DNA from: Eubacterium sp. CAG:248
GTDB lineage: Bacteria; Bacillota; Clostridia; Lachnospirales; Lachnospiraceae
DNA length: 64,000 bases
Assembly: GCA_000436475.1 (NCBI GenBank)
Contig: FR886208.1
Span: 28,492-92,491, forward strand
Direction of reading: 5' to 3'
Part shown: piece after piece, positions 53,992 through 63,811 of the stretch
How the letters are laid out: each line of letters begins with the position of its first letter
Numbering within the stretch: position 1 is the stretch's first letter
Made by a program: the position numbers and the translations under genes
Notes under the pieces: model-generated
The model's input: the letters and a program-made list of their open reading frames with translations, nothing else
What the model was told of the DNA's origin: nothing
Databases searched by the model: none

Positions 53992-56304
53992 TCACACTCT
54001 CACCTTAACTCCCTTAGTATCCCTGTGTGCCATCTTCATCTTTGCAAAGTCTATATTCTTTCCCTTGTATTCCATGGTGAATTCTGTTCCATCATCCATA
54101 ATGAATATTTCTTCTATATAATCATCCTTGCCAAGCTTGATACCTCTGACACCAACAGCACTCTTTTTCTTAACTGGTATCTCTGAGAGTGGGAACTTTA
54201 AGAAGTATCCATTAGCTGTCTGTACAACAACGTTCTTGCTGCTGACAATATCTTCAACTTCACTTGTAGTACCATCCAGATTGAACTTGGAGTATGTCTG
54301 TACCTCTATATCTGCTTTTTCTATGCTTATTATCCTGTCATCATCCTGCAGCTTGGTTGCGGCTACTGTTCTTTTCGCCACATCGAATTCTTTAGAATCT
54401 ACTATCTTCATCATGCCCTGGCTTGTAACGAAAAGAAGCTTCTGATTCTTAATAGTATCATATGCACACAGATAGATGATCAGTTCCCCGCTGCTGTCAT
54501 AGTTTCCAAGATTATCTATAGGTGTTCCCTTATCCCTGAACTTTGTAGAGTAAGGTATATCCTTAACTTTAACCTGATGGAGCTGTCCGTTGTCTGTAAA
54601 TATGCATATCTTATCTGTATTCATGCATGTGAATACATACTTGAAATCGTTGTATATAGCTTCCTTGTTACGCTCATAAGCAGCATTATCTATAGTCTTG
54701 GCATAACCGAATCTGTCCATGATGAATACTACTTCCTGTGCTGGAATTTCTTTTTCTACAAACACAGCTGCCTTTGCATCTGTTATAACTGTTTTTCTTG
54801 CAACTCCATATTCCTTCTTTATCCTTGCAAGATCATCTTTTATAACCTTAGCCATAGCTTTTTTACTGCCAAGTATCTTCTCATACTTTTCTATCTTTGC
54901 AAGACACTCATCATATTCTTTCTGAAGTGCAAGTATCTCAAGACCTATAAGCTTGTACAGACGCATTTCAAGTATTGCTGATGCCTGTTTTTCTGTGAAA
55001 TCAAGCTTTGAAGCCTGTTTTTTTGATGCTTCTGACTTAAACTTTATGCCTTCTACATTACCATTTATAAGGCAGTCCTTTGCCATCTTAAGGTTAGAGC
55101 TTCCACGAAGTATCTCTATGATAAGGTCGATTATGTCACATGCCCTTATAAGACCTTCCTTTATCTCTTTATTAGCAAGCTCTTTGTTAAGAAGTGTTGT
55201 GTATTTTCTTGTGTTTATTTCATACTGGAAATCAATATGATGCTTTATTATCTGGCGAAGTCCAAGTGTTTCTGGTCTTCCATCCACTATAGCAAGCATA
55301 TTTACTCCAAATGTGTCTTCAAGCTTTGTTTTCTTATAAAGAAGGTTCTTAAGATTCTCTACATCTGCATTTTTCTTTAACTCAAGTACTATTCTTATTC
55401 CCTCTTTTGATGACTCATTTGATACATCTACTATATCTGTAGTTTTCTTAGTTTCAACAAGTTCTACTATATCAGATATGAACTTGCCGATATTAGCACC
55501 TATCATAGTATAAGGAATCTCTGTTATAACAAGCCTGTCCTTCTCGCCCTTCTTAGAAGCTGCTTCAAAAACAACCTTTCCTCTTAGCTTTATCTTGCCA
55601 GTTCCTGTCTCGTATATACCAGAAAGCTCTGACTTGTTGATGACCAGTCCACCTGTTGGAAAGTCCGGACCTGGCATGTACTCCATAAGTTCATCTGTAG
55701 TTATATCCTCATTATCCATATATGCACACACTGCATCTACTACCTCACTCAGATTGTGTGTAGGGATATTGGTTGTCATACCTACTGCTATTCCATCAGC
55801 ACCATTTACTAAAAGATTGGGAACTCTTACAGGCAGCACTGCTGGCTCTTTTTCTGTCTCATCGAAGTTAGGTACGAAGTCAACCACATTCTTATCAAGA
55901 TCTGATAAATACACATCCTGGGTGAACTTCTTTAGCTTGGCCTCTGTATATCGCATAGCAGCAGCTCCATCACCTTCTATAGAACCAAAGTTACCATGTC
56001 CGTCAACAAGTGCCATGCCTTTCTTGAAATCCTGTGAAAGTACAACAAGTGTCTCATAGATTGAGCTGTCACCATGTGGATGATACTTACCCATTGCATC
56101 ACCTACAATACGTGCAGACTTTCTATGAGGCTTATCATAGTTTAACCCAAGCTGATCCATAGCATACAGTACTCTTCTTTGTACCGGCTTAAGTCCATCT
56201 CTTACATCAGGAAGCGCTCTTGCTGTGATAACGCTCATGGAGTAATCTATATAGGACTTCTGCATCAGCTCGGAATATTCTGTTTTTATAATATTCTCTG
56301 CCAT
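53992..56304 (-). CDS. parC: type IIA topoisomerase subunit A (ParC/GyrA)
   Basis: Breaks and rejoins DNA together with the adjacent B subunit. The N-terminal domain has PDVRDGLKPVQRRVLYAM, the quinolone region GKYHPHGDSSIYETL (Ser and Glu present, as in sensitive enzymes) and catalytic Tyr in AAAMRYTEAKL. Beta-pinwheel repeats fill the C-terminal third. The gyrase-box QRRGGKG is not seen, which favours topoisomerase IV over gyrase, though naming is uncertain. Start at ATG 56304 (770 residues) with CGGAG upstream. Confidence 0.88.
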   Translation of the reverse strand: MAENIIKTEYSELMQKSYIDYSMSVITARALPDVRDGLKPVQRRVLYAMDQLGLNYDKPHRKSARIVGDAMGKYHPHGDSSIYETLVVLSQDFKKGMALVDGHGNFGSIEGDGAAAMRYTEAKLKKFTQDVYLSDLDKNVVDFVPNFDETEKEPAVLPVRVPNLLVNGADGIAVGMTTNIPTHNLSEVVDAVCAYMDNEDITTDELMEYMPGPDFPTGGLVINKSELSGIYETGTGKIKLRGKVVFEAASKKGEKDRLVITEIPYTMIGANIGKFISDIVELVETKKTTDIVDVSNESSKEGIRIVLELKKNADVENLKNLLYKKTKLEDTFGVNMLAIVDGRPETLGLRQIIKHHIDFQYEINTRKYTTLLNKELANKEIKEGLIRACDIIDLIIEILRGSSNLKMAKDCLINGNVEGIKFKSEASKKQASKLDFTEKQASAILEMRLYKLIGLEILALQKEYDECLAKIEKYEKILGSKKAMAKVIKDDLARIKKEYGVARKTVITDAKAAVFVEKEIPAQEVVFIMDRFGYAKTIDNAAYERNKEAIYNDFKYVFTCMNTDKICIFTDNGQLHQVKVKDIPYSTKFRDKGTPIDNLGNYDSSGELIIYLCAYDTIKNQKLLFVTSQGMMKIVDSKEFDVAKRTVAATKLQDDDRIISIEKADIEVQTYSKFNLDGTTSEVEDIVSSKNVVVQTANGYFLKFPLSEIPVKKKSAVGVRGIKLGKDDYIEEIFIMDDGTEFTMEYKGKNIDFAKMKMAHRDTKGVKVRV

Positions 56305-56356
56305 TATTATCTCCGTATGATATTTTATTATCAATAATATATTTAATTATAATGCT

Positions 56357-58345
56357 TTACGCATCTATCTGCGCTTCATTTGCATGTGCATGTATGAATG
56401 CCCTTCTTGGTGTGACATCGCTTCCCATAAGCATAGACGTAACCTCTGTCGCCATTCTGGCATCTTCTATCTCAACCTGCTTTAGTATTCTTGTTTCCGG
56501 GTTAAGTGTTGTTTCCCATAACTGTTCAGGATCCATCTCACCTAGTCCTTTGTATCTTTGCAGTGTAAATGTTCCACTTGCATGAAGCTCCTTGTATCTT
56601 TCTAGTGCTTTATCATCATAAAGATACTGCACAAGCTTACTCTTATCTTTCTTGGAAGCTTTAAGTGCAGATCCTGCTGCTATCTTTTTTACAGCCTTGT
56701 CTTCCTTAGGTGCCTTCTTAAGCTCTGCCCTGTATAGAGGTGGTGTAGCTATATACACATGTCCCTGGTTGATAAGTTCAGGCATGAATCTGTAGAAAAA
56801 TGTAAGAAGCAGTGTATCAATATGCGCTCCATCCACATCAGCATCAGTCATTATGATAATCTTATTATATCTTAACCTGCTTATATCAAAATCATTGCCA
56901 TAGCCTTCAAGGAAACCACACCCAAAAGAGTTTATCATCGTCTTTATCTCTGCATTGGCAAGCACCTTATCTATGGATGCTTTCTCAACGTTTAATATCT
57001 TACCTCTGATAGGAAGTATAGCCTGTGTACGTCTGTTACGTGCTGTCTTTGCAGAACCTCCGGCAGAATCTCCCTCAACTATAAACACTTCACATTCTTC
57101 TGCTTTCTTACTCTCGCAGTTTGCAAGCTTTCCGTTAGAATCTATGGAAAACTTTGACTTTGATAAAAGATTCGTCTTTGTTCTTTCTTCTGCCTTTCTT
57201 ATCTTAGCTGACTTTTCAGCACATGCAATAACCGCCTTTAGCTGTTCTAGGTTTCTGTCAAAGTACAGCTGTACCTCATCGCTTGTGACCGCACTGACAA
57301 CTGTTCCAGCATCTGGATTATCAAGCTTTGTTTTAGTCTGGCCCTCGAATCTTGGTGCAGGATGCTTGACAGCTACTATCGCAGTCATGCCATTTCTTAC
57401 ATCCAATCCTGTAAAGTTGTTATCCTTATCCTTAAGAATACCAAGCTCTCTTGCATACTGGTTAATGATCATTGTAAACTTTGACTTAAAGCCAGTTATG
57501 TGTGTTCCGCCTTCCTGTGTATATATATTGTTACAGAAGCCAAGAATATTTTCCTCAAACTCATTGACATACTGGAAAGCGCACTCCACTTCTATGCCAT
57601 CCTCACTCTTTTTAAAATATATGATATCTGTGACAGTTTCCTTACCGTTATTCAGCTCTTTTACATATGCCCTGATACCATCTGGCTCAGAATATGTAAT
57701 CTTTTCTTCACTGCCGCTTCTTTTATCCTCAAAATGTATTGTAAGTCCAGGATTAAGGTAAGTTGTTTCATGCATTCTGCTTTTTATGGCATCTGACTTG
57801 AATCTTGTCTTTTCAAATATTTCTCCATCAGGTAAAAAAGTCACCTTTGTTCCTGTGTCACTCTTCCTGCATGTTCCTATTTTTTCAAGCGGAGCTGCCA
57901 CCTTGCCTCTTTCATAACGCTGCTTATATACACCGCCATCTACTCTTATCTCTACCTCAAGCCACACTGAAAGTGCATTAACTACTGAAGCACCTACACC
58001 ATGGAGTCCTCCTGATATCTTATATCCTCCATCTCCGAACTTACCACCTGCATGAAGTACTGTAAACACTACTTCAACTGCAGGTATTCCAGCCTTTGGA
58101 TGAATCCCTATAGGAATTCCACGTCCGTTATCTATGATAGTAGCTGTACCATCATCATTAAGGGTTACTGTAATCTCGCTACAGTACCCTGCAAGATGTT
58201 CATCTACTGCATTATCTGCTATTTCATATATAAGATGGTTAAGTCCCTTAGTTCCTACGCTTCCTATATACATTCCAGGTCTTTTTCTTACAGCTTCAAG
58301 ACCTTCAAGAATAGATATACTATTTGCATCATATTTTTCTGCCAT
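56357..58345 (-). CDS. parE: type IIA topoisomerase subunit B (ParE/GyrB)
   Basis: The ATPase partner of the following subunit A gene. The GHKL domain has EIADNAVDEH, IDNGRGIPIGIHP and GGLHGVGASVVNAL; the TOPRIM domain has EGDSAGGSAKTARNR and MTDADVDGAHI. It ends with the usual RYKGLGEMDPEQLWETTL. 662 residues, complete. Distance to the ATG of AAAGG is long, so the start is less certain. The B-A order with a 52-bp gap is typical of topoisomerase IV operons as well as gyrase. Confidence 0.9.
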   Translation of the reverse strand: MAEKYDANSISILEGLEAVRKRPGMYIGSVGTKGLNHLIYEIADNAVDEHLAGYCSEITVTLNDDGTATIIDNGRGIPIGIHPKAGIPAVEVVFTVLHAGGKFGDGGYKISGGLHGVGASVVNALSVWLEVEIRVDGGVYKQRYERGKVAAPLEKIGTCRKSDTGTKVTFLPDGEIFEKTRFKSDAIKSRMHETTYLNPGLTIHFEDKRSGSEEKITYSEPDGIRAYVKELNNGKETVTDIIYFKKSEDGIEVECAFQYVNEFEENILGFCNNIYTQEGGTHITGFKSKFTMIINQYARELGILKDKDNNFTGLDVRNGMTAIVAVKHPAPRFEGQTKTKLDNPDAGTVVSAVTSDEVQLYFDRNLEQLKAVIACAEKSAKIRKAEERTKTNLLSKSKFSIDSNGKLANCESKKAEECEVFIVEGDSAGGSAKTARNRRTQAILPIRGKILNVEKASIDKVLANAEIKTMINSFGCGFLEGYGNDFDISRLRYNKIIIMTDADVDGAHIDTLLLTFFYRFMPELINQGHVYIATPPLYRAELKKAPKEDKAVKKIAAGSALKASKKDKSKLVQYLYDDKALERYKELHASGTFTLQRYKGLGEMDPEQLWETTLNPETRILKQVEIEDARMATEVTSMLMGSDVTPRRAFIHAHANEAQIDA

Positions 58346-58372
58346 CTATATTTTATAACCATACCTTTCTGT

Positions 58373-59368
58373 TTAGTTGATTGTTATTGTATTGAATGTA
58401 TCTTCAAACTTTACATTATATATAACCGCTGAAGATACGCTAAGCTTTTCCCATTCGCTATCATTCCATTCAACATATTTACCTGCCTCATATTCTTCAA
58501 ACTTTTCGTTGAAGGCAGCAAGCTTTTTGTCTGCTAAGATAGCTGACTTGTTGACCTCTGTTTTTGCTTTATCGTTATCTGATGTACATCTTATAATGTA
58601 ATACTTTCCTTCTGCCTCTACTATGCTGCTCATCTCACCTGTTGATAAAGCATAGGCCGCTTCTTCAAACTTACTATCCATCTCGCCTCTTCGAAGCTCG
58701 TACTCATACTCACCATCCGAATTATACTTCTTTGCTATAGCAAAGAATGAGTTGCCCTCCTTAAGCTCAGCATATGCTTTTTCTATCTCATCCTTAGAAT
58801 CTGTTACTATATACTGTATATTAATAACTCTTGAATCATCCGCACTGATTTCTATATCCATAAGTGATGTCTGATCATTATACAGCTTCTGGGCTATAGC
58901 AAACTCTGTAAACATCTGGTTAAGCTTATCCTCTGTTATATTATATCTGCTTCTTTGTTCTTCTGTTAGTGCATTATAGTACTTCTCTGCTGCCTTATTA
59001 ACGCCATCTTTTTCTTCTCTTCCAAGAACTATTCCCTTTTCCTTAGCCATGGCATTCATACATCTTACTCTGATAAGCTTTACCCTGATCTGGTCTTTTA
59101 CATATTCTTCAAATGTTTTTCCATCTATCTGCTGTGACCATATTGAACTTGTAAACATTTCTTCATACTGTGACCTTGCATCTGACATAAGCACTGCTGC
59201 ATCCATAGTGTATGTCTTTTGTCCATCCACCTTTGCAAGAACATCCTTGCCCATGCCTGTTGAAATATATATTCCGTTGCCGTTAAAGAATTTTATAAAC
59301 ACAAACACTGCTGCTATAGCAATTGCTATTATAAGAAATGTAACTATTCTTTTTTTCGTTCTTTTCAT
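58373..59368 (-). CDS. PrsA/SurA-like peptidyl-prolyl isomerase
   Basis: A membrane-anchored extracytoplasmic foldase. An N-terminal uncleaved helix (FLIIAIAIAAVFVFIKFF) is followed by a helical chaperone part and a parvulin-type domain at about 190-290 (AYAELKEGNSFFAIAKKY, ELRRGEMDSKFEEAAYALS). There is no lipobox Cys, unlike classic PrsA. Start at ATG 59368 (331 residues) with TGGAG upstream. It lies 27 bp upstream of parE on the same strand. Confidence 0.82.
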   Translation of the reverse strand: MKRTKKRIVTFLIIAIAIAAVFVFIKFFNGNGIYISTGMGKDVLAKVDGQKTYTMDAAVLMSDARSQYEEMFTSSIWSQQIDGKTFEEYVKDQIRVKLIRVRCMNAMAKEKGIVLGREEKDGVNKAAEKYYNALTEEQRSRYNITEDKLNQMFTEFAIAQKLYNDQTSLMDIEISADDSRVINIQYIVTDSKDEIEKAYAELKEGNSFFAIAKKYNSDGEYEYELRRGEMDSKFEEAAYALSTGEMSSIVEAEGKYYIIRCTSDNDKAKTEVNKSAILADKKLAAFNEKFEEYEAGKYVEWNDSEWEKLSVSSAVIYNVKFEDTFNTITIN

Positions 59369-59455
59369 ATTAATCTCCATTCTTGCGTGTGAAAAATCTT
59401 ATTTTTCACACTAATCTCCATTTCTGCACATTTTTAATATCAGACATTATCTATG

Positions 59456-59935
59456 TCACTTATGATATGGCTCATTCTTCATTATCCTGAAGCTTCTGTA
59501 TATCTGTTCTAATAGTATAACTCTCATAAGCTGGTGTGGAAATGTCATTTTGGAAAAACTAAGCTTATAATCAGCTCTGTCTAACACTCTCTTATCAAGC
59601 CCAAGTGAACCACCTATAACAAAAACAATATCACTCTTACCTGATAACATAAGATTATCAATCTTTTCTGATAGTTCGACTGAATCTAACATTTTACCAT
59701 CTATTGCAAGTGCAATAACATAGCTGTCATCTTTTATAAAGGAAAGCAGCCTGTCTCCTTCTTTTTCTTTAATCATCCTGTTAACAGTATCACTTGCACT
59801 ATCCGGAGTCTTTTCGTCTGCTGCCTCTTTTATCTCAAGCTTACAATACTTGGATAATCTCTTTGAATACTCTTCTATCGCCTGGCTGTAGAACTTTTCT
59901 TTTATCTTTCCTACACAACATATAGTTATTTTCAT
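59456..59935 (-). CDS. rlmH: 23S rRNA (pseudouridine-1915 N3) methyltransferase
   Basis: A SPOUT methyltransferase acting on helix 69 of 23S rRNA in the 70S ribosome. It begins MKITICCVGKIKEKF and has the knot segment VFVIGGSLGLD and the C-terminal SKMTFPHQLMRVILLEQIYR, with the terminal YHK. The start was set at ATG 59935 (159 residues) with GAGGA upstream, close to the family length of 155-160. Confidence 0.96.
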   Translation of the reverse strand: MKITICCVGKIKEKFYSQAIEEYSKRLSKYCKLEIKEAADEKTPDSASDTVNRMIKEKEGDRLLSFIKDDSYVIALAIDGKMLDSVELSEKIDNLMLSGKSDIVFVIGGSLGLDKRVLDRADYKLSFSKMTFPHQLMRVILLEQIYRSFRIMKNEPYHK

Positions 59936-59986
59936 AGTAATCCTCATTTTAAGTATACGATAATACATAATACCCGGTAAGTACTG

Positions 59987-60253
59987 TTATGCCTCAACGA
60001 AAAAGTAGCCATGTCCATCATCGAGCTTGAATACTTCAAGCTGCTCCTCTATCTCTTCATCTGACATGCCTGATATATCCATGCCTTCATCATCCATAAC
60101 CTGCTTTAACTCTTTAATGTTTTTACAATACTGTGCAAAGCAGTCCTCAAGGAATTCTTCTGCCTCTTCTACATCAAAAACTACCGGCTCGTCAAAAAGT
60201 CTCTTCTGATCTCTTAAAAATACTGCTGCACATTCTTTTATATGCTTATCCAT
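59987..60253 (-). CDS. small acidic hypothetical protein
   Basis: 88 residues, strongly acidic (FDVEEAEEFLEDCF, MSDEEIEEQLEVF), predicted mostly helical, no membrane segment. I do not recognise the family. A GGAGGAAT ribosome site precedes the ATG, supporting a real gene. It is upstream of rlmH with a 51-bp gap, on the same strand. Confidence 0.75.
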   Translation of the reverse strand: MDKHIKECAAVFLRDQKRLFDEPVVFDVEEAEEFLEDCFAQYCKNIKELKQVMDDEGMDISGMSDEEIEEQLEVFKLDDGHGYFFVEA

Positions 60254-60314
60254 TATTCATTCCTCCGTTAATCCTATATTATAATTCGCCATTCACTATT
60301 TAAACAACTATTTT

Positions 60315-60361
60315 AACAATACTTTAAATTAAACAACACTTTAAATTAAACAACACTTCAA
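60315..60361. repeat. 17-bp tandem repeat
   Basis: AACAAYACTTTAAATTA occurs 2.8 times in a row in the gap between the HAD gene and the small acidic protein gene. No function suggested. Confidence 0.7.
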
Positions 60362-60381
60362 ACAATACCGTAAGCAGTTAT

Positions 60382-61164
60382 TTAAATAATACTCTTAAAA
60401 TTCTCACGCAAAGACCCTTCTACCCAGTCTGTCACGTATTTTCCATGCTTCTTTATATCATCTGCTGCTGTCTCCATAACATATGAATATGTAACTGAAT
60501 TAAGCATATCTATGTCGTTATAATTATCACCAAATGCCATACATTCATCCCTTGACAACCCAAAATACTCCTGAAGCTGCCTCATGGCTTTTCCTTTGCT
60601 GACACTGCTCTCCATAAAGTCAAGATAAAGCTCTCCTGATACCGCTATTGATGCCTGACCCTTCCACCTGCTAAAGAAATGTTCCTTCGAGTTGTTTATT
60701 CCACTAAGGTCACATACTGCAATCTTTAATATATCTTCATCTATATCTGAGAATTTATCAATAATAGTTGTTTTATAGTTAACTACCTTGGTCATCCTGT
60801 AAAGATATTCTTCTGTCTTAGGCTTAATGTATGCTGTGTGCTGTCCAGATATAAGCACCTCACAATGTGGCTGTTCATACACATCTTCTATTATCTGAAG
60901 CGCAAGCTTTCTTTCCATGGCTGTCTTTGCTATAACCTCACCACGATACTCACTGAGTGCGCCATTCTCTGATATATATACAAGTCTGTCACTGATAGGC
61001 TCAAAAAGTCTTTTAAGGCTCACTATCTGTCGTCCACTCGCAGGTGCGAAAAGAAGGCCTGCATCTAAAAGCTTACCTATAACCTCTATCGTAGACTTAT
61101 CAACCTTCTGTGCCCCATGTCTTAATATAGTTCCATCAAGATCACTTGCAATTAACTTAACCAT
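60382..61164 (-). CDS. Cof-type HAD hydrolase
   Basis: A haloacid dehalogenase-like sugar/nucleotide phosphatase of the YidA/Cof group. It has ASDLDGTIL (nucleophile Asp), APASGRQI, a C2-type cap, and the C-terminal GDNYNDIDML motif for Mg. 260 residues, GGAG upstream. It overlaps maf by 13 bp, so the two are translated together. Substrate not predictable. Confidence 0.9.
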   Translation of the reverse strand: MVKLIASDLDGTILRHGAQKVDKSTIEVIGKLLDAGLLFAPASGRQIVSLKRLFEPISDRLVYISENGALSEYRGEVIAKTAMERKLALQIIEDVYEQPHCEVLISGQHTAYIKPKTEEYLYRMTKVVNYKTTIIDKFSDIDEDILKIAVCDLSGINNSKEHFFSRWKGQASIAVSGELYLDFMESSVSKGKAMRQLQEYFGLSRDECMAFGDNYNDIDMLNSVTYSYVMETAADDIKKHGKYVTDWVEGSLRENFKSII

Positions 61165-61781
61165 AACTTCAACTCCTGATATACCCTTGATACTGGTAAA
61201 CCGACAACATTGTTATAATCGCCATCTATACCTTTGATAAATGCAGCAAAGCTTCCCTGTATGCCATATGCTCCCGCCTTGTCCATAGGCTCACCTGTAC
61301 TTATATAATCATGGATTTCCTTATCTGTAAGCTCATAACAGTATACATCAGTCCTGTTAGAAAAGCTTTTGCTGCTGCCATCACCATAAAGTAATGTAAC
61401 ACCTGTATATACCTGATGACAATCTCCTGATAATTCTTTTAATATGCGATATGCATCAGTTTCATCAACCGGCTTTGTCAATATATGCTCCTTATGGCTT
61501 ACGATTGTATCTGCTCCTATGATCACATAGCTGCCTGCCATAATATCGTTATACCATTCTCCACTAAGTTTGATATCGTTATCTTTATCTGTTAAGACAT
61601 TCTGAATCATATCGTGTACTGCCTCTGCCTTAACGGATGACAGATATTCAACATATCTGGCTGGTTCCTTTATACTGGTATGCTCATCTGCTTCACTTGT
61701 TATGACTGTGAACTCAAGTCCAATCTGGCTAAGAAGTTCTCTTCTTCTTGGTGAACCAGAAGCTAGTATTATTCTTTTCAT
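61152..61781 (-). CDS. maf: Maf-like nucleoside triphosphate pyrophosphatase
   Basis: A house-cleaning pyrophosphatase for dTTP/UTP or modified nucleotides, linked to septum formation. It opens with LASGSPRRRELL and has IIGADTIVSH and DKAGAYGIQG, the family signatures. 209 residues. AAGGAACT precedes the ATG. It overlaps the HAD gene. Which subfamily (YhdE or YceF) is not certain. Confidence 0.93.
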   Translation of the reverse strand: MKRIILASGSPRRRELLSQIGLEFTVITSEADEHTSIKEPARYVEYLSSVKAEAVHDMIQNVLTDKDNDIKLSGEWYNDIMAGSYVIIGADTIVSHKEHILTKPVDETDAYRILKELSGDCHQVYTGVTLLYGDGSSKSFSNRTDVYCYELTDKEIHDYISTGEPMDKAGAYGIQGSFAAFIKGIDGDYNNVVGLPVSRVYQELKLWLS

Positions 61782-61959
61782 GTTTATTAGTTCCTTTTAT
61801 CCAATCTGTTATTCTAAATAGTTCTTATTGTTTATTATTCTGACATCCCAGACATTACTGCGAACATGTTTTCGCTTTATTGTAACACATAAATAAGCAG
61901 TATGCAAAAGCTAATTTACGTCTTTTACATACTGCTTGTATTATAGTATATCTTTTTTC

Positions 61960-63621
61960 TTAGTTACTCATGCTTCTGTTCATAGCTGATTCTACAGCAT
62001 CTATAGAAGCCCTGATGATATCATGGTCGATACCTATACCAAAGTATTCCTTACCATCTTCACCCTTGATGCCTACATAAGCTATCGCACTTGAGTCTGA
62101 GCCCTGCTTTAACGAATGTTCTTCATAGCACATTACATCACATGGCTTTCCAAAATGCTTTGCAAGTGCGTTACTTACCGCATCAAGACGTCCGTTACCG
62201 CCAGCATTGATAACAACATCCTTTCCGTCCTCTTCAATAGTGACTTCTGTCTGGATACCATCTATCTGCTTGAAGTGTACTTCTTTAATCTTAAATACTG
62301 GTGTGTACTTTTTATATCTCTTTTCAAATATCTCAAGTACTTCATCTGGTGTAAGTTCCTTATGATGAACATCTGACACATCCTTGACCGCATATCCAAG
62401 GTCTTCTCTCATAGCCTTAGGAATGAGCATGCCGTAGTTGTGTTCAAGAACGTATGCAACACCACCCTTACCAGACTGGCTGTTTATTCTGATAACATCT
62501 GAATCATATGTACGTCCAACATCCTCTGGATTGATAGGAAGATATGGAACTGTCCACTTAGATGGATCCTTTTCGATTCTATAGTGCATGCCCTTTGATA
62601 TAGCATCCTGATGTGAACCAGAAAATGCTGCAAATACAAGCTTGCCGCAGTATGGATGTCTCTCATCTATCTTCATCTGTGTAAGACGTTCAAACATCTC
62701 TGTAAGCTCTGGCATGTTAGAAAAATCGAGCTCAGGATCAACTCCCTGTGCATACATATTCATGGCAAGATTAACAATATCAACATTTCCAGTTCTTTCA
62801 CCATTACCGAATAATGTTCCTTCTATTCTGTCTGCTCCTGCAAGTAATCCAAGCTCTGCATCAGCCACTCCTGTTCCTCTGTCGTTATGAGGATGAAGTG
62901 ATACAACAACGTTCTCACGGCTATGAAGCATCTTGCTCATGTATTCAACCTGGCTTGCAAATACATGTGGAAGTGACATTTCAACTGTTGCAGGAAGATT
63001 GATAATACACTTCTTATCAGGAGTTGGCTGCCATATGTCTATAACAGCATTGCACACCTCAAGTGCATATTCCGGCTCTGTTCCTGTAAAGCTTTCAGGA
63101 CTGTATTCAAAAAGGAAGTTACCACCATCTGCTTCTGCAAGCTCCTTAAGAAGCTTTGCACCTTCTATAGCTATCTGCTTAACTTCTTCCTTAGACTTTC
63201 TAAACACCTGTTCTCTTTGTGCTAAGGATGTTGAGTTATATACGTGTACAATCGCTCTTGGTGCACCTTTGACTGCCTCAAATGTTTTCTTGATGATATG
63301 TGGTCTTGCCTGTGTAAGAACCTGGATAGTAACATCATCAGGAATCATATTCTTTTCAATCAGTGTACGGCAAAGCTCATATTCAGTCTCTGATGCAGCA
63401 GGGAAACCTATCTCAATTTCCTTAAAGCCAACTGCTATAAGCTTGTTAAAAAATTCGAGCTTTTCATCAAGACTCATAGGTTCAACTAATGCCTGGTTAC
63501 CATCTCTTAAGTCAACTGAACACCATGCTGGTGCCTTATCAATATACTCCTTTTTCACCCAGTCGTTACACTCAACTGGTGGCATAAAATAACCTCTCTT
63601 ATACTGTCTGTAATCGAACAT
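61960..63621 (-). CDS. leuA: 2-isopropylmalate synthase (LeuA type 2)
   Basis: Commits 2-oxoisovalerate to leucine by condensation with acetyl-CoA. The 553-residue protein has the DRE-TIM core (CSVDLRDGNQAL, SLHPHNDRGTG with metal-binding His) and a C-terminal regulatory domain for leucine feedback (INAGGNGRLDAVSNAL). Its length and KAPAWCSVDLRDGNQ start fit the longer LeuA2 class. AGGAGGA precedes the ATG. A T-box leader upstream implies control by uncharged tRNA-Leu. Confidence 0.95.
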   Translation of the reverse strand: MFDYRQYKRGYFMPPVECNDWVKKEYIDKAPAWCSVDLRDGNQALVEPMSLDEKLEFFNKLIAVGFKEIEIGFPAASETEYELCRTLIEKNMIPDDVTIQVLTQARPHIIKKTFEAVKGAPRAIVHVYNSTSLAQREQVFRKSKEEVKQIAIEGAKLLKELAEADGGNFLFEYSPESFTGTEPEYALEVCNAVIDIWQPTPDKKCIINLPATVEMSLPHVFASQVEYMSKMLHSRENVVVSLHPHNDRGTGVADAELGLLAGADRIEGTLFGNGERTGNVDIVNLAMNMYAQGVDPELDFSNMPELTEMFERLTQMKIDERHPYCGKLVFAAFSGSHQDAISKGMHYRIEKDPSKWTVPYLPINPEDVGRTYDSDVIRINSQSGKGGVAYVLEHNYGMLIPKAMREDLGYAVKDVSDVHHKELTPDEVLEIFEKRYKKYTPVFKIKEVHFKQIDGIQTEVTIEEDGKDVVINAGGNGRLDAVSNALAKHFGKPCDVMCYEEHSLKQGSDSSAIAYVGIKGEDGKEYFGIGIDHDIIRASIDAVESAMNRSMSN

Positions 63622-63765
63622 TCTTTATTCCTCCTGATTTTAATATAAGTGTTAAAGATAAATCCTTTCATGATATAAGTAAATACCTGTAAATCTATAC
63701 ATTGTATGATTATATACCGCATATTAGTTATCAGTTTATGTTAACATAAGAATCGTCCCTAAACT

Positions 63766-63811
63766 AAAAAAACTTTCGTCTCAGAGAACATACAGTCCAA
63801 AGAGACGAAAG
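63766..63811 (-). terminator. T-box terminator hairpin
   Basis: Perfect 10-bp stem CTTTCGTCTC / GAGACGAAAG followed on the minus strand by T7. It would form when tRNA-Leu is charged. Confidence 0.9.
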
